A stretch of DNA of 64,000 nucleotides. Origin: CAVURS01 sp963795385 (lineage in GTDB: Bacteria > Actinomycetota > Actinomycetes > Actinomycetales > CAVURS01). The notes beneath the pieces are model-generated. The model was not told the DNA's origin and did no database searches. It saw nothing but the letters and a program-made list of their open reading frames with translations. Below are positions 19,397 through 29,324 of this stretch, piece by piece. Numbering within the stretch: the stretch's first letter is position 1; each line of letters starts with the position of its first letter. The position numbers and the translations under genes were made by a program. The stretch covers positions 186,001-250,000 of the forward strand of contig CAWCHK010000003.1 of the NCBI GenBank assembly GCA_963795385.1. Reading direction: 5' to 3'.

Positions 19397-19413
19397 AGCC
19401 GCTACCAGCGGCT
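19397..19413 (+). terminator. Short hairpin after uvrA
   Basis: AGCCGCT and AGCGGCT pair around an ACC loop a few bases after the uvrA stop. No T-run follows. The rest of the 19392-19551 gap holds only the upstream region of the Rieske gene. Confidence 0.4.
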
Positions 19414-19551
19414 GCGCACCGGGACAGGCGCACAGCGGGCTGACAGGCAATTGCCAGCACATCGGCAGGCGGCACGCGCCGTCCTGGCTTGAACACCTCC
19501 CCCGAGGCCTGCGAACGTCGGTGGTTCCCTTCATCGGAGGTCGAAGAAGCC

Positions 19552-20025
19552 GTGAGCACCGAAACCGAGCCGGATCCCCGGCTGGACCGGCGCGCCGTCC
19601 TTCGTGGCGCCTGCGCCGTCTGTGTCGGGGTGGCGGGAGTCGGCGTCCTGGCGGCCTGCGGGGGCGGCGGCTCCGCCACCGGCGATACCGGTGACGGGTC
19701 CGGCGACGGCAGCTCCGGTGCCGGTGGCGCGGCCGGTGGTGGCAAGACCTACAAGGCGGCCGACATCCCGGTCGGAGGCGGGAAGGTCTTCGCCGGCGAC
19801 AAGGTCGTGGTGACTCAGCCCAAGGCCGGCGAGTTCAAGGCCTTCTCGGCGGTCTGCACCCACCAGCAGTTCCTCGTCGGCAACGTCCAGGGCGGGACGA
19901 TCAACTGCTTCCATCACGGCAGCAAGTACGACCAGGCGACCGGCAAGAACGTCGCCGGCCCCGCGCCGTCACCCCTCCCCGCCAAGACCGTGACGGTCAG
20001 CGGTGACACCCTCACCGTCACCTGA
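19552..20025 (+). CDS. Tat-exported Rieske [2Fe-2S] lipoprotein
   Basis: 157 residues. The N-terminus has a twin-arginine motif (RRAVLRG), a hydrophobic stretch and a lipobox LAAC, so it should be folded in the cytoplasm, exported by Tat and lipid-anchored. A Gly/Ser linker leads to a Rieske domain: CTH and, 16 residues later, CFHH supply the two Cys and two His ligands. It probably transfers electrons at the outer face of the membrane, but no oxygenase or oxidase partner lies next to it. GGAGG at 19536-19540 supports the GTG at 19552; the open frame extends 21 codons upstream without homology. Confidence 0.85.
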   Translation: MSTETEPDPRLDRRAVLRGACAVCVGVAGVGVLAACGGGGSATGDTGDGSGDGSSGAGGAAGGGKTYKAADIPVGGGKVFAGDKVVVTQPKAGEFKAFSAVCTHQQFLVGNVQGGTINCFHHGSKYDQATGKNVAGPAPSPLPAKTVTVSGDTLTVT

Positions 20026-20047
20026 CCCAGGCGTCGGACCCGGCGCC

Positions 20048-20053
20048 TAGGCT
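20048..20053 (+). promoter_or_regulatory. -10 TAGGCT of a leaderless uvrC promoter
   Basis: TAGGCT is followed by six bases and the GTG start of uvrC, identical in layout to polA and moaA. Confidence 0.6.
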
Positions 20054-20059
20054 GGGAAC

Positions 20060-22048
20060 GTGCCCGATCCCGCGACGTACCGACCTCGTCCGGGGGAGAT
20101 CCCGGTCGAGCCCGGCGTCTACCGGTTCCGCGACCCGCGCGGCCGGGTCGTGTACGTCGGCAAGGCGAAGAGCCTCCGCCCCCGGCTGTCGTCCTACTTC
20201 CAGGACATCGCGGCCCTGCACCCGCGCACCCAGCAGATGGTCACGACCGCCGGCAGCGTCGAGTGGACCGTGGTCGGCGAACGAGGTCGAGGCGCTCCAG
20301 CTCGAGTACACCTGGATCAAGGAGTTCGACCCGCGCTTCAACGTCAAGTACCGCGACGACAAGTCCTACCCCTACCTGGCCGTGACGATGGGCGAGGACT
20401 ACCCGCGGGTCCAGGTGATGCGCGGTGCCAAGCGCAAGGGCACGCGCTACTTCGGGCCCTACTCCCACGCCTGGGCCATCCGCGAGACGGTCGACCAGCT
20501 GCTGCGGGTCTTCCCGGTCCGCACGTGCAGCGCCGGCGTCTTCCGGCGCTCCGGCCAGGTCGGCCGTCCCTGCCTGCTCGGCTACATCGGCAAGTGCTCG
20601 GCGCCGTGCGTCGGACCGGGTCAGCGAGGAGGAGCACCGCGCGATCGCCGAGGACTTCTGCGACTTCATGGCCGGCAAGACCGACCGCTTCGTCCGCAGG
20701 CTCGAGCGGGAGATGCGCGGTGCCGCGGCCGAGCTCGACTTCGAGCGCGCGGCCCGGCTGCGGGACGACATCGGCGCGCTCGAGCGCGCGATGGAGAAGA
20801 ACGCCGTCGTCCTCGGCGACGGCACCGACGCCGACGTGTTCGCCCTGGCCGAGGACGAGCTCGAGGCTGCGGTCCAGGTCTTCCACGTGCGCGGCGGCCG
20901 GGTCCGCGGCCAGCGCGGCTGGGTGGTGGAGAAGGTCGAGGACCTCACCACGCCAGGGCTGGTCGAGCACCTGCTCCAGCAGGTCTACGGCGGCGAGTCC
21001 GGCGACGCCGTCCCGCGCGAGGTGCTGGTGCCCGAGCTGCCGGACGACGCCGCCGACATCTCCGCGCTGGCTCGGCGTGCTGCGGGGTCGCCGCGTCGAC
21101 CTGCGGGTCCCGCAGCGGGGCGACAAGCGCGCACTGATGGAGACGGTGGGCCGCAACGCCGGGCAGGCGCTCGCCCGGCACAAGCTGCAGCCGGGCCGGC
21201 GACCTGACCGTCCGCAGCCAGGCGCTGCAGGAGCTGCAGGACGCCCTCGACCTGACCGAGGCGCCGCTGCGGATCGAGTGCTACGACGTGTCGCAACCTG
21301 CAGGGCACCGAGATCGTGGCGTCGATGGTCGTCTTCGAGGACGGCCTGCCGCGCAAGGCGAGTACCGCCGGTTCGCCATCAAGGGCGTCGACGGCAGCGA
21401 CGACACCGCGGCGATGCACGAGGTGATACCCGCCGGTTCCGCCGCTACCTCGAGGAGCGCTCCGACCTGTCCGAGCCCGAGCTCGGCGACGACGGCGAGG
21501 ACCGCGACGAGCGGGAGAGCCGCGCGACCCCGGCGCCGGCGGCCGTCCGGCTACGGCGGGTTGGATCCCGACACCGGCCGGCCGCGCAAGTTCGCCTACC
21601 CGCCCCAGCTGGTGGTGGTCGACGGCGGGCCGCCGCAGGTCGCGGCGGCGGCCGGGCGCTGGCCGAGCTCGGCATCGACGACGTGGCCCTGTGTCGGCCT
21701 GGCCAAGCGGCTCGAGGAGGTCTGGCTGCCGGGGACCGAGCACCCGGTGATCCTGCCGCGGACCAGCGAGGGCCTCTACCTGCTGCAGCGCGTCCGCGAC
21801 GAGGCGCACCGCTTCGCCATCACCTTCCACCGCCAGCGCCGGTCCAAGACCATGACGGCCAGCGCCCTCGACTGGGTGCCGGGGCTCGGCGAGACCCGGC
21901 GTAAGGCGTTGCTGCGGCACTTCGGCTCGCTGAAGCGGGTCCGGGCCGCGAGCGCCGCGGAGATCGCCGAGGTGCCCGGCATCGGGCGGCCACCGCGGAG
22001 GCCGTCGTCGCGGCGCTCGCCGCGCCGACCCAGCGACTCCTGCCGTGA
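20060..22048 (+). CDS. uvrC: UvrABC system protein C (excinuclease subunit), with many frameshifts
   Basis: Dual-incision nuclease of nucleotide excision repair. The whole protein can be assembled by switching frames. It has the GIY-YIG domain (PGVYRFRD, VYVGKAKSLRPRLSSYF), the UVR domain (LDFERAARLRDDI), the RNase H-like domain (IECYDVS, VVDGGPPQV) and the C-terminal HhH region (VPGLGETRRKALLRHFGS, GIGR). About a dozen single-base indels occur, for example near 20280 (extra base before the NEVEALQLEY segment), 20625, 21075, 21195, 21293, 21360, 21427, 21660, 21691 and 21985. Conserved motifs are intact on both sides of each, so I take these as sequence errors. The GTG start is placed by the upstream TAGGCT. 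rapZ follows closely. Confidence 0.9.
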
Positions 22049-22120
22049 ACATGGCCACCGGTGAGATCCTCGACCCGGACGACGCCGAGATCCGCAGCCG
22101 GCAGCAGGCAGGGAGACATC

Positions 22121-23100
22121 GTGACCGACGACCCGACCGGGCCACCGCTGGCAGCCCCACCAGTGCAGACGGCCCGGAGGGTGCTGAACGGTCCGCCGGC
22201 GGCGAGCCGGCCCCGCAGCACGCGACCGAGGTCCTGATCCTGACCGGCATGTCCGGAGCCGGCCGCTCGCACGGCGGCGAACGCGCTGGAGGACCTGGGC
22301 TGGTACGTCGTCGACAACCTCCCGCCCCAGATGCTCAGCCCGATGGCCGACCTGGCCGAGCGCTCCCGCGGCGGAGTGACCCGCCTGGCGGTCGATCGTC
22401 GACGTCCGCAGCCGGACCTTCTTCGCCGACCTGCGCGAGGGCCTGACCGACCTGCGCGAGCGGGGCCTCGCCCCGCGCCTGGTCTTCCTGGACGCCGCGG
22501 ACGAGGTGCTGGTCCGCCGGTTCGAGTCGGTCCGCCGGCCGCACCCGTTGCAGGGCGAGGGCCGGATCCTGGACGGCATCGACGCCGAGCGCGACCTGCT
22601 CTCCGCGCTCAAGGCCGAGGCCGACATCGTCATCGACACGTCCGGGCTCAACGTCCACGAGCTCTCGGCCAAGGTCGCCCAGGCGTTCGTTCACCGAGCG
22701 CGGTCTGCGAGCCACGGCTGCGCGCCACCGTCATGTCCTTCGGCTACAAGTACGGCATGCCGGTGGACGCCGACATCGTCGATCGACATGCCGCTTCCTG
22801 CCCAACCCGCACTGGGTGCCGGAGCTGCGCGCCGCTGACCGGACTGGACGACGAGGTGCGCGACTACGTCCTGTCCCGGCCGGGCGCGGCGGAGTTCCTC
22901 GACCGCCTAGGTCCCGACTGCTCGAGCCGGTCCTCGAGGGGTACGCAGCGCGAGGGCAAGACGCTACGTGACAATCGCGGTCGGCTGCACCGGCGGCAAG
23001 CACCGCAGCGTCGCGGTCGGCCGAGGAGCTGGCCACCCGGCTGCGCGACGACTGGGCGTCGAGGTCGCGCATGGTGCACCGCGACCTGGGGCGGGAGTGA
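22121..23100 (+). CDS. rapZ: RNase adapter protein / nucleotide-binding protein RapZ, frameshifted
   Basis: P-loop protein that binds nucleotides and, in E. coli, directs RNase E to the glmZ sRNA; in actinobacteria it sits with yvcK and whiA and its role is less clear. Reconstructed motifs: Walker A TGMSGAGRS, YVVDNLPPQML, RRPHPLQGEGRILDGI, FGYKYGMP, and the C-terminal GCTGGKHRSVA. At least seven indels break the frame. GTG 22121 is chosen for its AGGGAG six bases upstream; an in-frame ATG at 22051 is the alternative and would add about 24 residues. The uvrC-rapZ-yvcK-whiA order is the standard actinobacterial one, and tight spacing suggests one transcript. Confidence 0.85.
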
Positions 23101-23116
23101 GCGCCGGGCCGCGGCC

Positions 23117-24066
23117 GTGACCCGGCCGAAGGTCGTCGCGCTCGGCGGCGGTCACGGTCTGTCCGCGTCGCCTGTCGGCGCTGCGGCTGCTGACCGACCA
23201 GGCTCACCGCCGTGGTGACGGTCGCCGACGACGGCGGGTCCAGCGGGCGGCTGCGCGACGAGCTCGGCGTGCTGCCGCCCGGCGACCTGCGGATGGCGCT
23301 GGCCGCGCTGTGCGACGACGACGAGTGGGGCCGCACCTGGCGCGACCTGCTGCAGCACCGCTTCGCGCAGCGCCGGCGAGCTGCACAACCACGCGGTCGG
23401 CAACCTGCTGATCGTGGCCCTCTGGGAGCTGCTCGGTGACACGGTCACCGGCCTGGACTGGGTGGGCCGGCTGCTCGGCGCCCGCGGCCGGGTGCTGCCG
23501 ATGTCCGCCGTTCCGCTGGACATCGAGGCCGACGGTCGTCGGTCTCGACCCGGCCGACCGCTCGGCGGCGACAACGGTCCGCGGGCAGGTCGCGGTCGCG
23601 ACCACGGCCGGCCGGGTCGTGGCGATCCGGCTCCGCCCCGACCAGCCGCCCGCCTGCCCGGAGGCCGTCGCGGCGATCGAGGCCGCCGACTGGGTGGTGC
23701 TCGGCCCGGGCTCGTGGTTCACCAGCGTGCTGCCGCACCTGCTGGTGCCCGATCTTGCGCGAGGCGCTGCGCACGACGGCGGCGAAGCGGATCGTGGCGC
23801 TGAACCTCGTCGCCGCAGCACGGCGAGACCGACGGGCTTCTCGCCGGAGAACCATCTCGAGGTGCTGGCGATGCACGCGCCCGCTGCTCGACGATCGACG
23901 TCGTGCTCGCCGACCGCGCGGCCGTCGGACGGGCCGGCCAGCCTGCGCGACGTCGGCCGGCTCGCTCGGCGCCTCGCTGGTCCTGGCCGACCTCGCCGGC
24001 CCCGACGACCGCTCCCGGCACGACCCGCTGCGGCTGGCCGCGGCGTACCGCGACGTCATGGAGTGA
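23117..24066 (+). CDS. yvcK: Gluconeogenesis factor YvcK/CofD-like protein, frameshifted
   Basis: YvcK-family proteins bind UDP-sugars and are needed for growth on gluconeogenic carbon and for cell-wall homeostasis; the fold is related to CofD (2-phospho-L-lactate transferase). Reconstructed features are KVVALGGGHGL at the N-terminus, VTVADDGGSSGRLRDELG, PPGDLRMALAAL, ELHNHAVGNLLIVAL, and WVVLGPGSWFTSVLPHLLVP. Seven or so indels (for example near 23166, 23206, 23376, 23533, 23755, 23885, 23960) split the frame. It ends with RDVME about 80 bases before whiA. The GTG at 23117 follows 16 bases after the rapZ stop. Confidence 0.85.
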
Positions 24067-24149
24067 GTCCGGCCCTCGGCTCGTCCCGCCCGTCGGGACG
24101 AGTCCGCGACCGGCGAACACTCGCGAGATTCGGTGGCAGGATGGCCCCC

Positions 24150-25133
24150 ATGGCGTTGACGGCCCTGGTGAAGGACGAGCTCAGTCGGCTGACCATCATC
24201 AAGCCGTGCTGACCGCAAGGCCGAGGTGTCGGCGATGCTGCGCTTCGCCGGTGGCCTGCACATCGTGGGCGGGCGGATCGTCGTCGAGGCCGAGCTGGAC
24301 ACCGGCGCCGCCGCTCGCCGGCTGCGCCAGGACATCGCCGAGGTCTACGGCCAGTCCAGCGATCTGGTCGTCCTGTCGTCCGGCGGCCTGCGCCGGGCAC
24401 CCGCTACGTCGTGCGCGTGATCAAGGACGGCGAGGCCCTGGCTCGCCAGACCGGGCTGATCGACGGGCGCGGCCGCCCGGTGCGAGGCCTTCCGCCGCAG
24501 GTGGTGTCGGGCGCTGTCTGCGACGCCGAGGCCGCCTGGCGTGGCGCCTTCCTGGCCCACGGCTCGCTCACCGAGCCCGGCCGCTCGTCCGCCCTGGAGA
24601 TCACCTGCCCCGGGCCCGAGGCGGCGCTCGCCCTCGTCGGCGCCGCGCGCCGGCTCGGTATCCCGGCCAAGGCCCGCGAGGTCCGCGGTGTCGACCGCGT
24701 GGTCATCCGGGACGGCGACGCGATCAGCGCCATGCTGACCCGGCTCGGCGCGCACGACGCGGTGCTGGCATGGGAGGAGCGGCGGATGCGCCGCGAGGTG
24801 CGCGCGACGGCGAACCGGCTGGCCAACTTCGACGACGCCAACCTGCGCCGCTCGGCGCGGGCGGCCGTGGCGGCAGGCGCCCGGGTCGAACGCGCACTGG
24901 AGATCCTCGGCGACGACGTGCCGGACCATCTGCGCGACGGCCGGGCGAGCTGCGGCTCGAGCACAAGCAGGCCAGTCCTCGAGGAGCTGGGCCAGCTGGC
25001 CGAGCCCGCGATGACCAAGGACGCCGTCGCCGGCCGGATCCGGCGCCTGCTGGCGATGGCGGACAAGCGGGCCCAGGACATCGGCATCCCCTCGACCGAG
25101 GCCAACCTGACCCCGGACATGCTCGACGCCTGA
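24150..25133 (+). CDS. whiA: Sporulation/cell division regulator WhiA, frameshifted
   Basis: DNA-binding protein with a degenerate LAGLIDADG-type N-terminal domain and a C-terminal helix-turn-helix; in Streptomyces it works with WhiB to control sporulation septation, and it is kept in non-sporulating actinobacteria and firmicutes. The start MALTALVKDELSRL and KAEVSAMLRFAGGLHI, the middle SGAVCDAEAAWRGAFL, and the C-terminal LEELGQLAEPAMTKDAVAGRIRRLL are all recognisable. Indels occur near 24213, 24400, 24940 and 24972; the last two cancel out. A CAGGAT hexamer seven bases before the ATG resembles the leaderless pattern but is weak. Confidence 0.92.
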
Positions 25134-25248
25134 CGCCGCGGACCGGGGCCCCAGGCCGCTCGGCGGGCGGCCTGCCGTAGCGTGGGTGCCCGCTCTCACA
25201 TGCCGGACAGCGTGGTCCGGGCATTCCGGCGTACCAGCCGGTATCCCC

Positions 25249-25254
25249 TAGGGT
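25249..25254 (+). promoter_or_regulatory. -10 TAGGGT of the gap operon promoter
   Basis: TAGGGT predicts a transcription start near 25261, immediately before the first of three tandem hairpin repeats. That gives a leader of about 90 nt before gap. The preceding interval 25134-25248 shows no gene. Confidence 0.5.
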
Positions 25255-25261
25255 CCGTTGC

Positions 25262-25339
25262 GGAGTCACCGAAGGCTCCGCGTTCCAGGAGCCACTGAAG
25301 GCTCCGCGTTCCAGGAGTCACCAAAGGCTCCGTCGAGGA
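25262..25339 (+). repeat. Three tandem 26-bp hairpin repeats in the gap leader
   Basis: Units begin at 25262, 25288 and 25314. Each starts GGAGTC or GGAGCC and pairs with GGCTCC around a 6-base loop (ACCGAA, ACTGAA, ACCAAA). The stem changes T.G to C-G in unit 2 while keeping pairing, and the loops vary, which looks like selection for structure. Unit 3 runs into the gap Shine-Dalgarno (GAGGAGG, 25335-25341). Confidence 0.75.
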
Positions 25340-25350
25340 GGCATCTCGCT

Positions 25351-26352
<1,002 letters not shown>

Positions 26353-26413
26353 CTTCGGCGGCCGGCCGCTGAGCGACTCGGCACCGACGCAGACGATGCA
26401 GGCGAAGAAGACC

Positions 26414-27616
26414 ATGCACACGATCGACCAGCTGGGGGACCTGCGCGGCAAGCGCGTCCTCGTCCGCAGTGACCTGAACGTGCCGCTCGACGACAGTGGT
26501 GGCACGACCCGGATCACCGACGACGGTCGGGTCCGCGCCTCGGTCCCGACCATCCAGCAGCTCTCGGCCGCCGGGGCGCGCGTGATCGTGTGCGCGCACC
26601 TCGGCCGGCCGAAGGGCGCGCCGGAGGAGCGCTACTCGCTGGCGCCCGTCGCCGCCCGCCTCTCCGAGCTGCTCGGCATACCGGTGGCGTTCGCCTCCGA
26701 CACGGTCGGGGAGTCCGCGCAGGCGGTCGTCGGGGGTCTGTCCGACGGCGACGTCGCCCTGCTGGAGAACCTCCGGTTCAACCCGGGGGAGACCAGCAAG
26801 GACGACGCCGAGCGCGGTGCCTTCGCCGACCGGCTCGCGGAGCTGGCCGACGCGTTCGTCTCGGACGGCTTCGGCGTGGTGCACCGCAAGCAGGCCAGCG
26901 TGTACGACGTCGCCCAGCGGCTCCCGCACGCGGCCGGCGGCCTGGTCCTGGCCGAGGTCGAGGTGCTGCGCCGGCTGACGCACGACCCCGAGCGGCCCTA
27001 CGCCGTGGTGCTCGGCGGGGCAAAGGTGTCGGACAAGCTCGCCGTCATCGACAACCTGCTGAAGACCGCCGACCGGCTGCTGGTCGGGGGTGGCATGGTC
27101 TTCACCTTCCTGGCCGCCCAGGGGCTGGAGGTCGGCCAGAGCCTGCTCGAGGCCGACCAGATCGGCACCGTGCGCGGCTATCTCGACGACGCCCAGGCCC
27201 GCGGCGTACAGATCGTCCTGCCGACCGACATCGTTGCTGCGACGTCGTTCTCCGCCGATGCCGACCACGAGGTCGTCGAGGCCGACGCGATACCCGCCGA
27301 TCGGATGGGCCTGGACATCGGCCCCCGCTCGTCGGCGCTCTTCGCGGCCGCGCTCGCCGACGCCAGGACGGTGTTCTGGAACGGCCCGATGGGAGCGTTC
27401 GAGATGGCGCCGTACGCCGAGGGGACCCGGGCCCTGGCCCAGGCGCTGACCGAGGTCGACGGGCTGACCGTCGTGGGTGGCGGCGACTCGGCCGCCGCGG
27501 TCCGGACCCTGGGCTTCGTCGACAGCGACTTCGGCCACATCTCCACCGGGGGCGGCGCGAGCCTGGAGTACCTCGAGGGCAAGACCCTCCCCGGCCTGTC
27601 TGTTCTGGAGGACTGA
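26414..27616 (+). CDS. pgk: Phosphoglycerate kinase
   Basis: Makes ATP by transferring the phosphate of 1,3-bisphosphoglycerate to ADP. 400 residues. Substrate-binding motifs VLVRSDLNVPLDD, HLGRPKG (about 65) and VSDGFG, and the nucleotide-binding VFWNGPMGAFE, VVGGGDSAAAV and STGGGASLEYLEGKTLPG, are all intact. The ATG at 26414 gives the usual N-terminus MHTIDQL; an in-frame ATG at 26396 would add six residues and also lacks a good ribosome binding site. It lies 61 bases after gap and its stop overlaps the ribosome binding site region of tpiA, so the three glycolytic genes form an operon. Confidence 0.97.
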   Translation: MHTIDQLGDLRGKRVLVRSDLNVPLDDSGGTTRITDDGRVRASVPTIQQLSAAGARVIVCAHLGRPKGAPEERYSLAPVAARLSELLGIPVAFASDTVGESAQAVVGGLSDGDVALLENLRFNPGETSKDDAERGAFADRLAELADAFVSDGFGVVHRKQASVYDVAQRLPHAAGGLVLAEVEVLRRLTHDPERPYAVVLGGAKVSDKLAVIDNLLKTADRLLVGGGMVFTFLAAQGLEVGQSLLEADQIGTVRGYLDDAQARGVQIVLPTDIVAATSFSADADHEVVEADAIPADRMGLDIGPRSSALFAAALADARTVFWNGPMGAFEMAPYAEGTRALAQALTEVDGLTVVGGGDSAAAVRTLGFVDSDFGHISTGGGASLEYLEGKTLPGLSVLED

Positions 27617-27623
27617 ACACTCG

Positions 27624-28430
27624 ATGGCGAGCAAGCGCACCGCCCGGATCCCCTTGATGGCGGGCAACTGGAAGATGAACCAGGACCATCAGCAGGCCGC
27701 CCACCTGGTGCAGAAGCTGGACTGGACCCTCAAGGACGCCAAGCACGACTTCGCGGCCGTCGAGGTCGCGGTCCTGCCGCCGTTCACCGACCTGCGGACG
27801 GTCCAGACCCTGGTCGAGGGGGACCATCTGGAGATCAGGTACGGCGCGCAGGACGTGTCCACCCACGACTCCGGCGCCTACACCGGCGAGGTCTCCGGAC
27901 CGATGCTGGCCAAGCTCGGCTGCACCTACGCCGTGGTGGGTCACAGCGAGCGCCGCGAGTACCACAGCGAGGATGACGCCGAGGTGCGGGCCAAGGTCCA
28001 CGCCGCCCTGAAGCACGGCCTCACGCCGATCCTCTGCGTCGGCGAGGGCCTGCCGACCCGGCAGGCCGGCGAGCAGGTGGGGTTCACGCTCGGCCAGATC
28101 TCGGGGGCCCTGCACGGCGTCAGTGCCGAGGCCGGCAAGGACCTGGTCGTGGCCTACGAGCCGGTCTGGGCCATCGGCACCGGCGAGGTCGCGACTCCCG
28201 AGGACGCGCAAGAGGTCTGCGGCGCAATCCGCAAGCTGCTGGCCGAGACCTGGTCGCCCGAGCAAGCGGCCCGGACCCGGATCCTCTACGGCGGCTCGGT
28301 CAAGGCGGCGAACATCGCAGCCATCATGGTGCAGCCGGACGTCGACGGCGCCCTGGTCGGCGGCGCCAGTCTGGACGCCGAGGAGTTCGCCTCGATCTGC
28401 CGCTTCCGGGAGCACGTCACGGGACTGTGA
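27624..28430 (+). CDS. tpiA: Triose-phosphate isomerase
   Basis: Interconverts dihydroxyacetone phosphate and glyceraldehyde-3-phosphate. 268 residues. GNWKMN with catalytic Lys is at about residue 16, catalytic His in VVGHSERR at about 107, and catalytic Glu in AYEPVWAIGTG at about 176, followed by loop 6 and YGGSVKAAN. The ATG at 27624 follows pgk by seven bases; its GGAGGA (27607-27612) is inside the last codons of pgk, so the two are probably coupled. A basic leader of eight residues precedes the conserved core. Confidence 0.97.
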   Translation: MASKRTARIPLMAGNWKMNQDHQQAAHLVQKLDWTLKDAKHDFAAVEVAVLPPFTDLRTVQTLVEGDHLEIRYGAQDVSTHDSGAYTGEVSGPMLAKLGCTYAVVGHSERREYHSEDDAEVRAKVHAALKHGLTPILCVGEGLPTRQAGEQVGFTLGQISGALHGVSAEAGKDLVVAYEPVWAIGTGEVATPEDAQEVCGAIRKLLAETWSPEQAARTRILYGGSVKAANIAAIMVQPDVDGALVGGASLDAEEFASICRFREHVTGL

Positions 28431-28512
28431 GCGGCCGCCCACCAGGCCGGGAGCAGGTTGATACCGGGGCCGGCCGCGTGGCTGACCGGGCCGCCGGCGC
28501 CGCGCGGTGTCG

Positions 28513-28518
28513 TACCCT
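28513..28518 (+). promoter_or_regulatory. Candidate secG promoter -10 (TACCCT)
   Basis: TACCCT overlaps a second hexamer, TAGGTC (28518-28523), that lies seven bases before the GTG of a short upstream ORF. Either could start a secG transcript separate from tpiA. Confidence 0.4.
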
Positions 28519-28530
28519 AGGTCGAAACGC

Positions 28531-28587
28531 GTGACCTGGCGCACAACGCCGACATCCAGAACATCCAGAACGGACGCTTGCTTGTGA
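28531..28587 (+). CDS. Possible 18-residue leader ORF coupled to secG
   Basis: GTG at 28531 opens an 18-codon frame whose TGA overlaps the secG start as GTGA. It encodes Thr/Arg/Ser-rich residues (TSRTSRTD) and uses AGA twice and ACA twice, codons that are rare in this GC-rich genome, inside a small direct repeat (ATCCAGAAC). It may be a regulatory leader peptide or chance; there is no homology evidence. Confidence 0.3.
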   Translation: MTWRTTPTSRTSRTDACL

Positions 28588-28826
28588 ATGGTCTGAAGAT
28601 CGGGCTGCAGGTGGTGCTCGTCATCTCGAGCCTGCTGCTCACGCTGCTCGTCCTGCTGCACAAGGGCAAGGGCGGCGGCCTGTCCGACATGTTCGGCGGC
28701 GGCGTCACGTCCAGCGTCGGCGGCTCGTCCATCGCCGAGCGCAACCTGGACCGGTTCACCGTCGCGCTGGGGCTGCTCTGGCTGGCCGCCATCATCGGTC
28801 TCGGACTGATCCAGCGGTTCGCCTGA
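28584..28826 (+). CDS. secG: Preprotein translocase subunit SecG
   Basis: Small membrane subunit that assists protein movement through SecYEG. 80 residues with two transmembrane helices (about residues 5-22 and 56-75) separated by a conserved cytoplasmic loop, HKGKGGGLSDMFGGG. The GTG at 28584 gives MNGLKIGLQ; a TTG two codons earlier is less likely. No clear ribosome binding site precedes it, but an 18-codon ORF ends at its start, which may supply ribosomes by coupling. The gap-pgk-tpiA-secG order is conserved in actinobacteria. Confidence 0.93.
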   Translation: MNGLKIGLQVVLVISSLLLTLLVLLHKGKGGGLSDMFGGGVTSSVGGSSIAERNLDRFTVALGLLWLAAIIGLGLIQRFA

Positions 28827-28918
28827 GCACATGACGTACCAGCGGTAGAGCAGTCCAGACCAGCAGTTCCGAACGGGCCTGAAAACACGAAGCAGATCGA
28901 CCAAGACCGGGAGACACA

Positions 28919-29269
28919 GTGGCGAGTGGCAACGCGATCCGAGGGAGCCGGGTCGGAGCCGGACCGATGGGCGAGGCCGAGCGGGGTGAGGCCGCACCGC
29001 GGGTGCACATCTCCTACTGGTGCGCCAACGGGCACGAGACCCGACCGAGCTTCGCCGAGGAGCAGGGCCTGCAGATCCCCGAGACCTGGGACTGCCCGCG
29101 CTGCGGCTTCCCGGCCGGTCAGTCGCAGGAGACGCCGCCCGCCCCGCCGCGGGTCGAGCCCTACAAGACCCACCTCGCCTACGTGAAGGAGCGGCGCAGC
29201 GACGCCGACGGCGAGGCCATCCTGACCGAGGCCCTGCAGCAGCTGCGCGGCCGCGGCCTGATCCGCTAG
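28919..29269 (+). CDS. rbpA: RNA polymerase-binding protein RbpA
   Basis: Actinobacterial transcription factor that binds principal sigma factor and core RNA polymerase and stabilises open complexes. 116 residues. An N-terminal tail, the zinc-binding core with WCANGHETRPSF and WDCPRCGFPAG, and the C-terminal sigma-interacting helix (LAYVKERRSDADGEAIL) are all present. The GTG start has no strong Shine-Dalgarno. It ends convergent to pgl, 55 bases away. This gene by itself places the DNA in the Actinomycetota. Confidence 0.96.
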   Translation: MASGNAIRGSRVGAGPMGEAERGEAAPRVHISYWCANGHETRPSFAEEQGLQIPETWDCPRCGFPAGQSQETPPAPPRVEPYKTHLAYVKERRSDADGEAILTEALQQLRGRGLIR

Positions 29270-29324
29270 CGCCGGCCTCACCCCACCCGTCACCTGGGAA
29301 CTCAGCGGTTGGCGTAGGGGACGC

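Noticed and set aside
20060..25133. uvrC, rapZ, yvcK and whiA as decaying pseudogenes
   Set aside because: All are well-conserved core genes in their standard order, catalytic motifs are intact, and errors are only single-base indels confined to the block.
25258..25350. An N-terminal extension of GAPDH through the tandem repeats
   Set aside because: The 26-bp period would change frame each unit, there is no homology, and a good ribosome binding site precedes the GTG at 25351.
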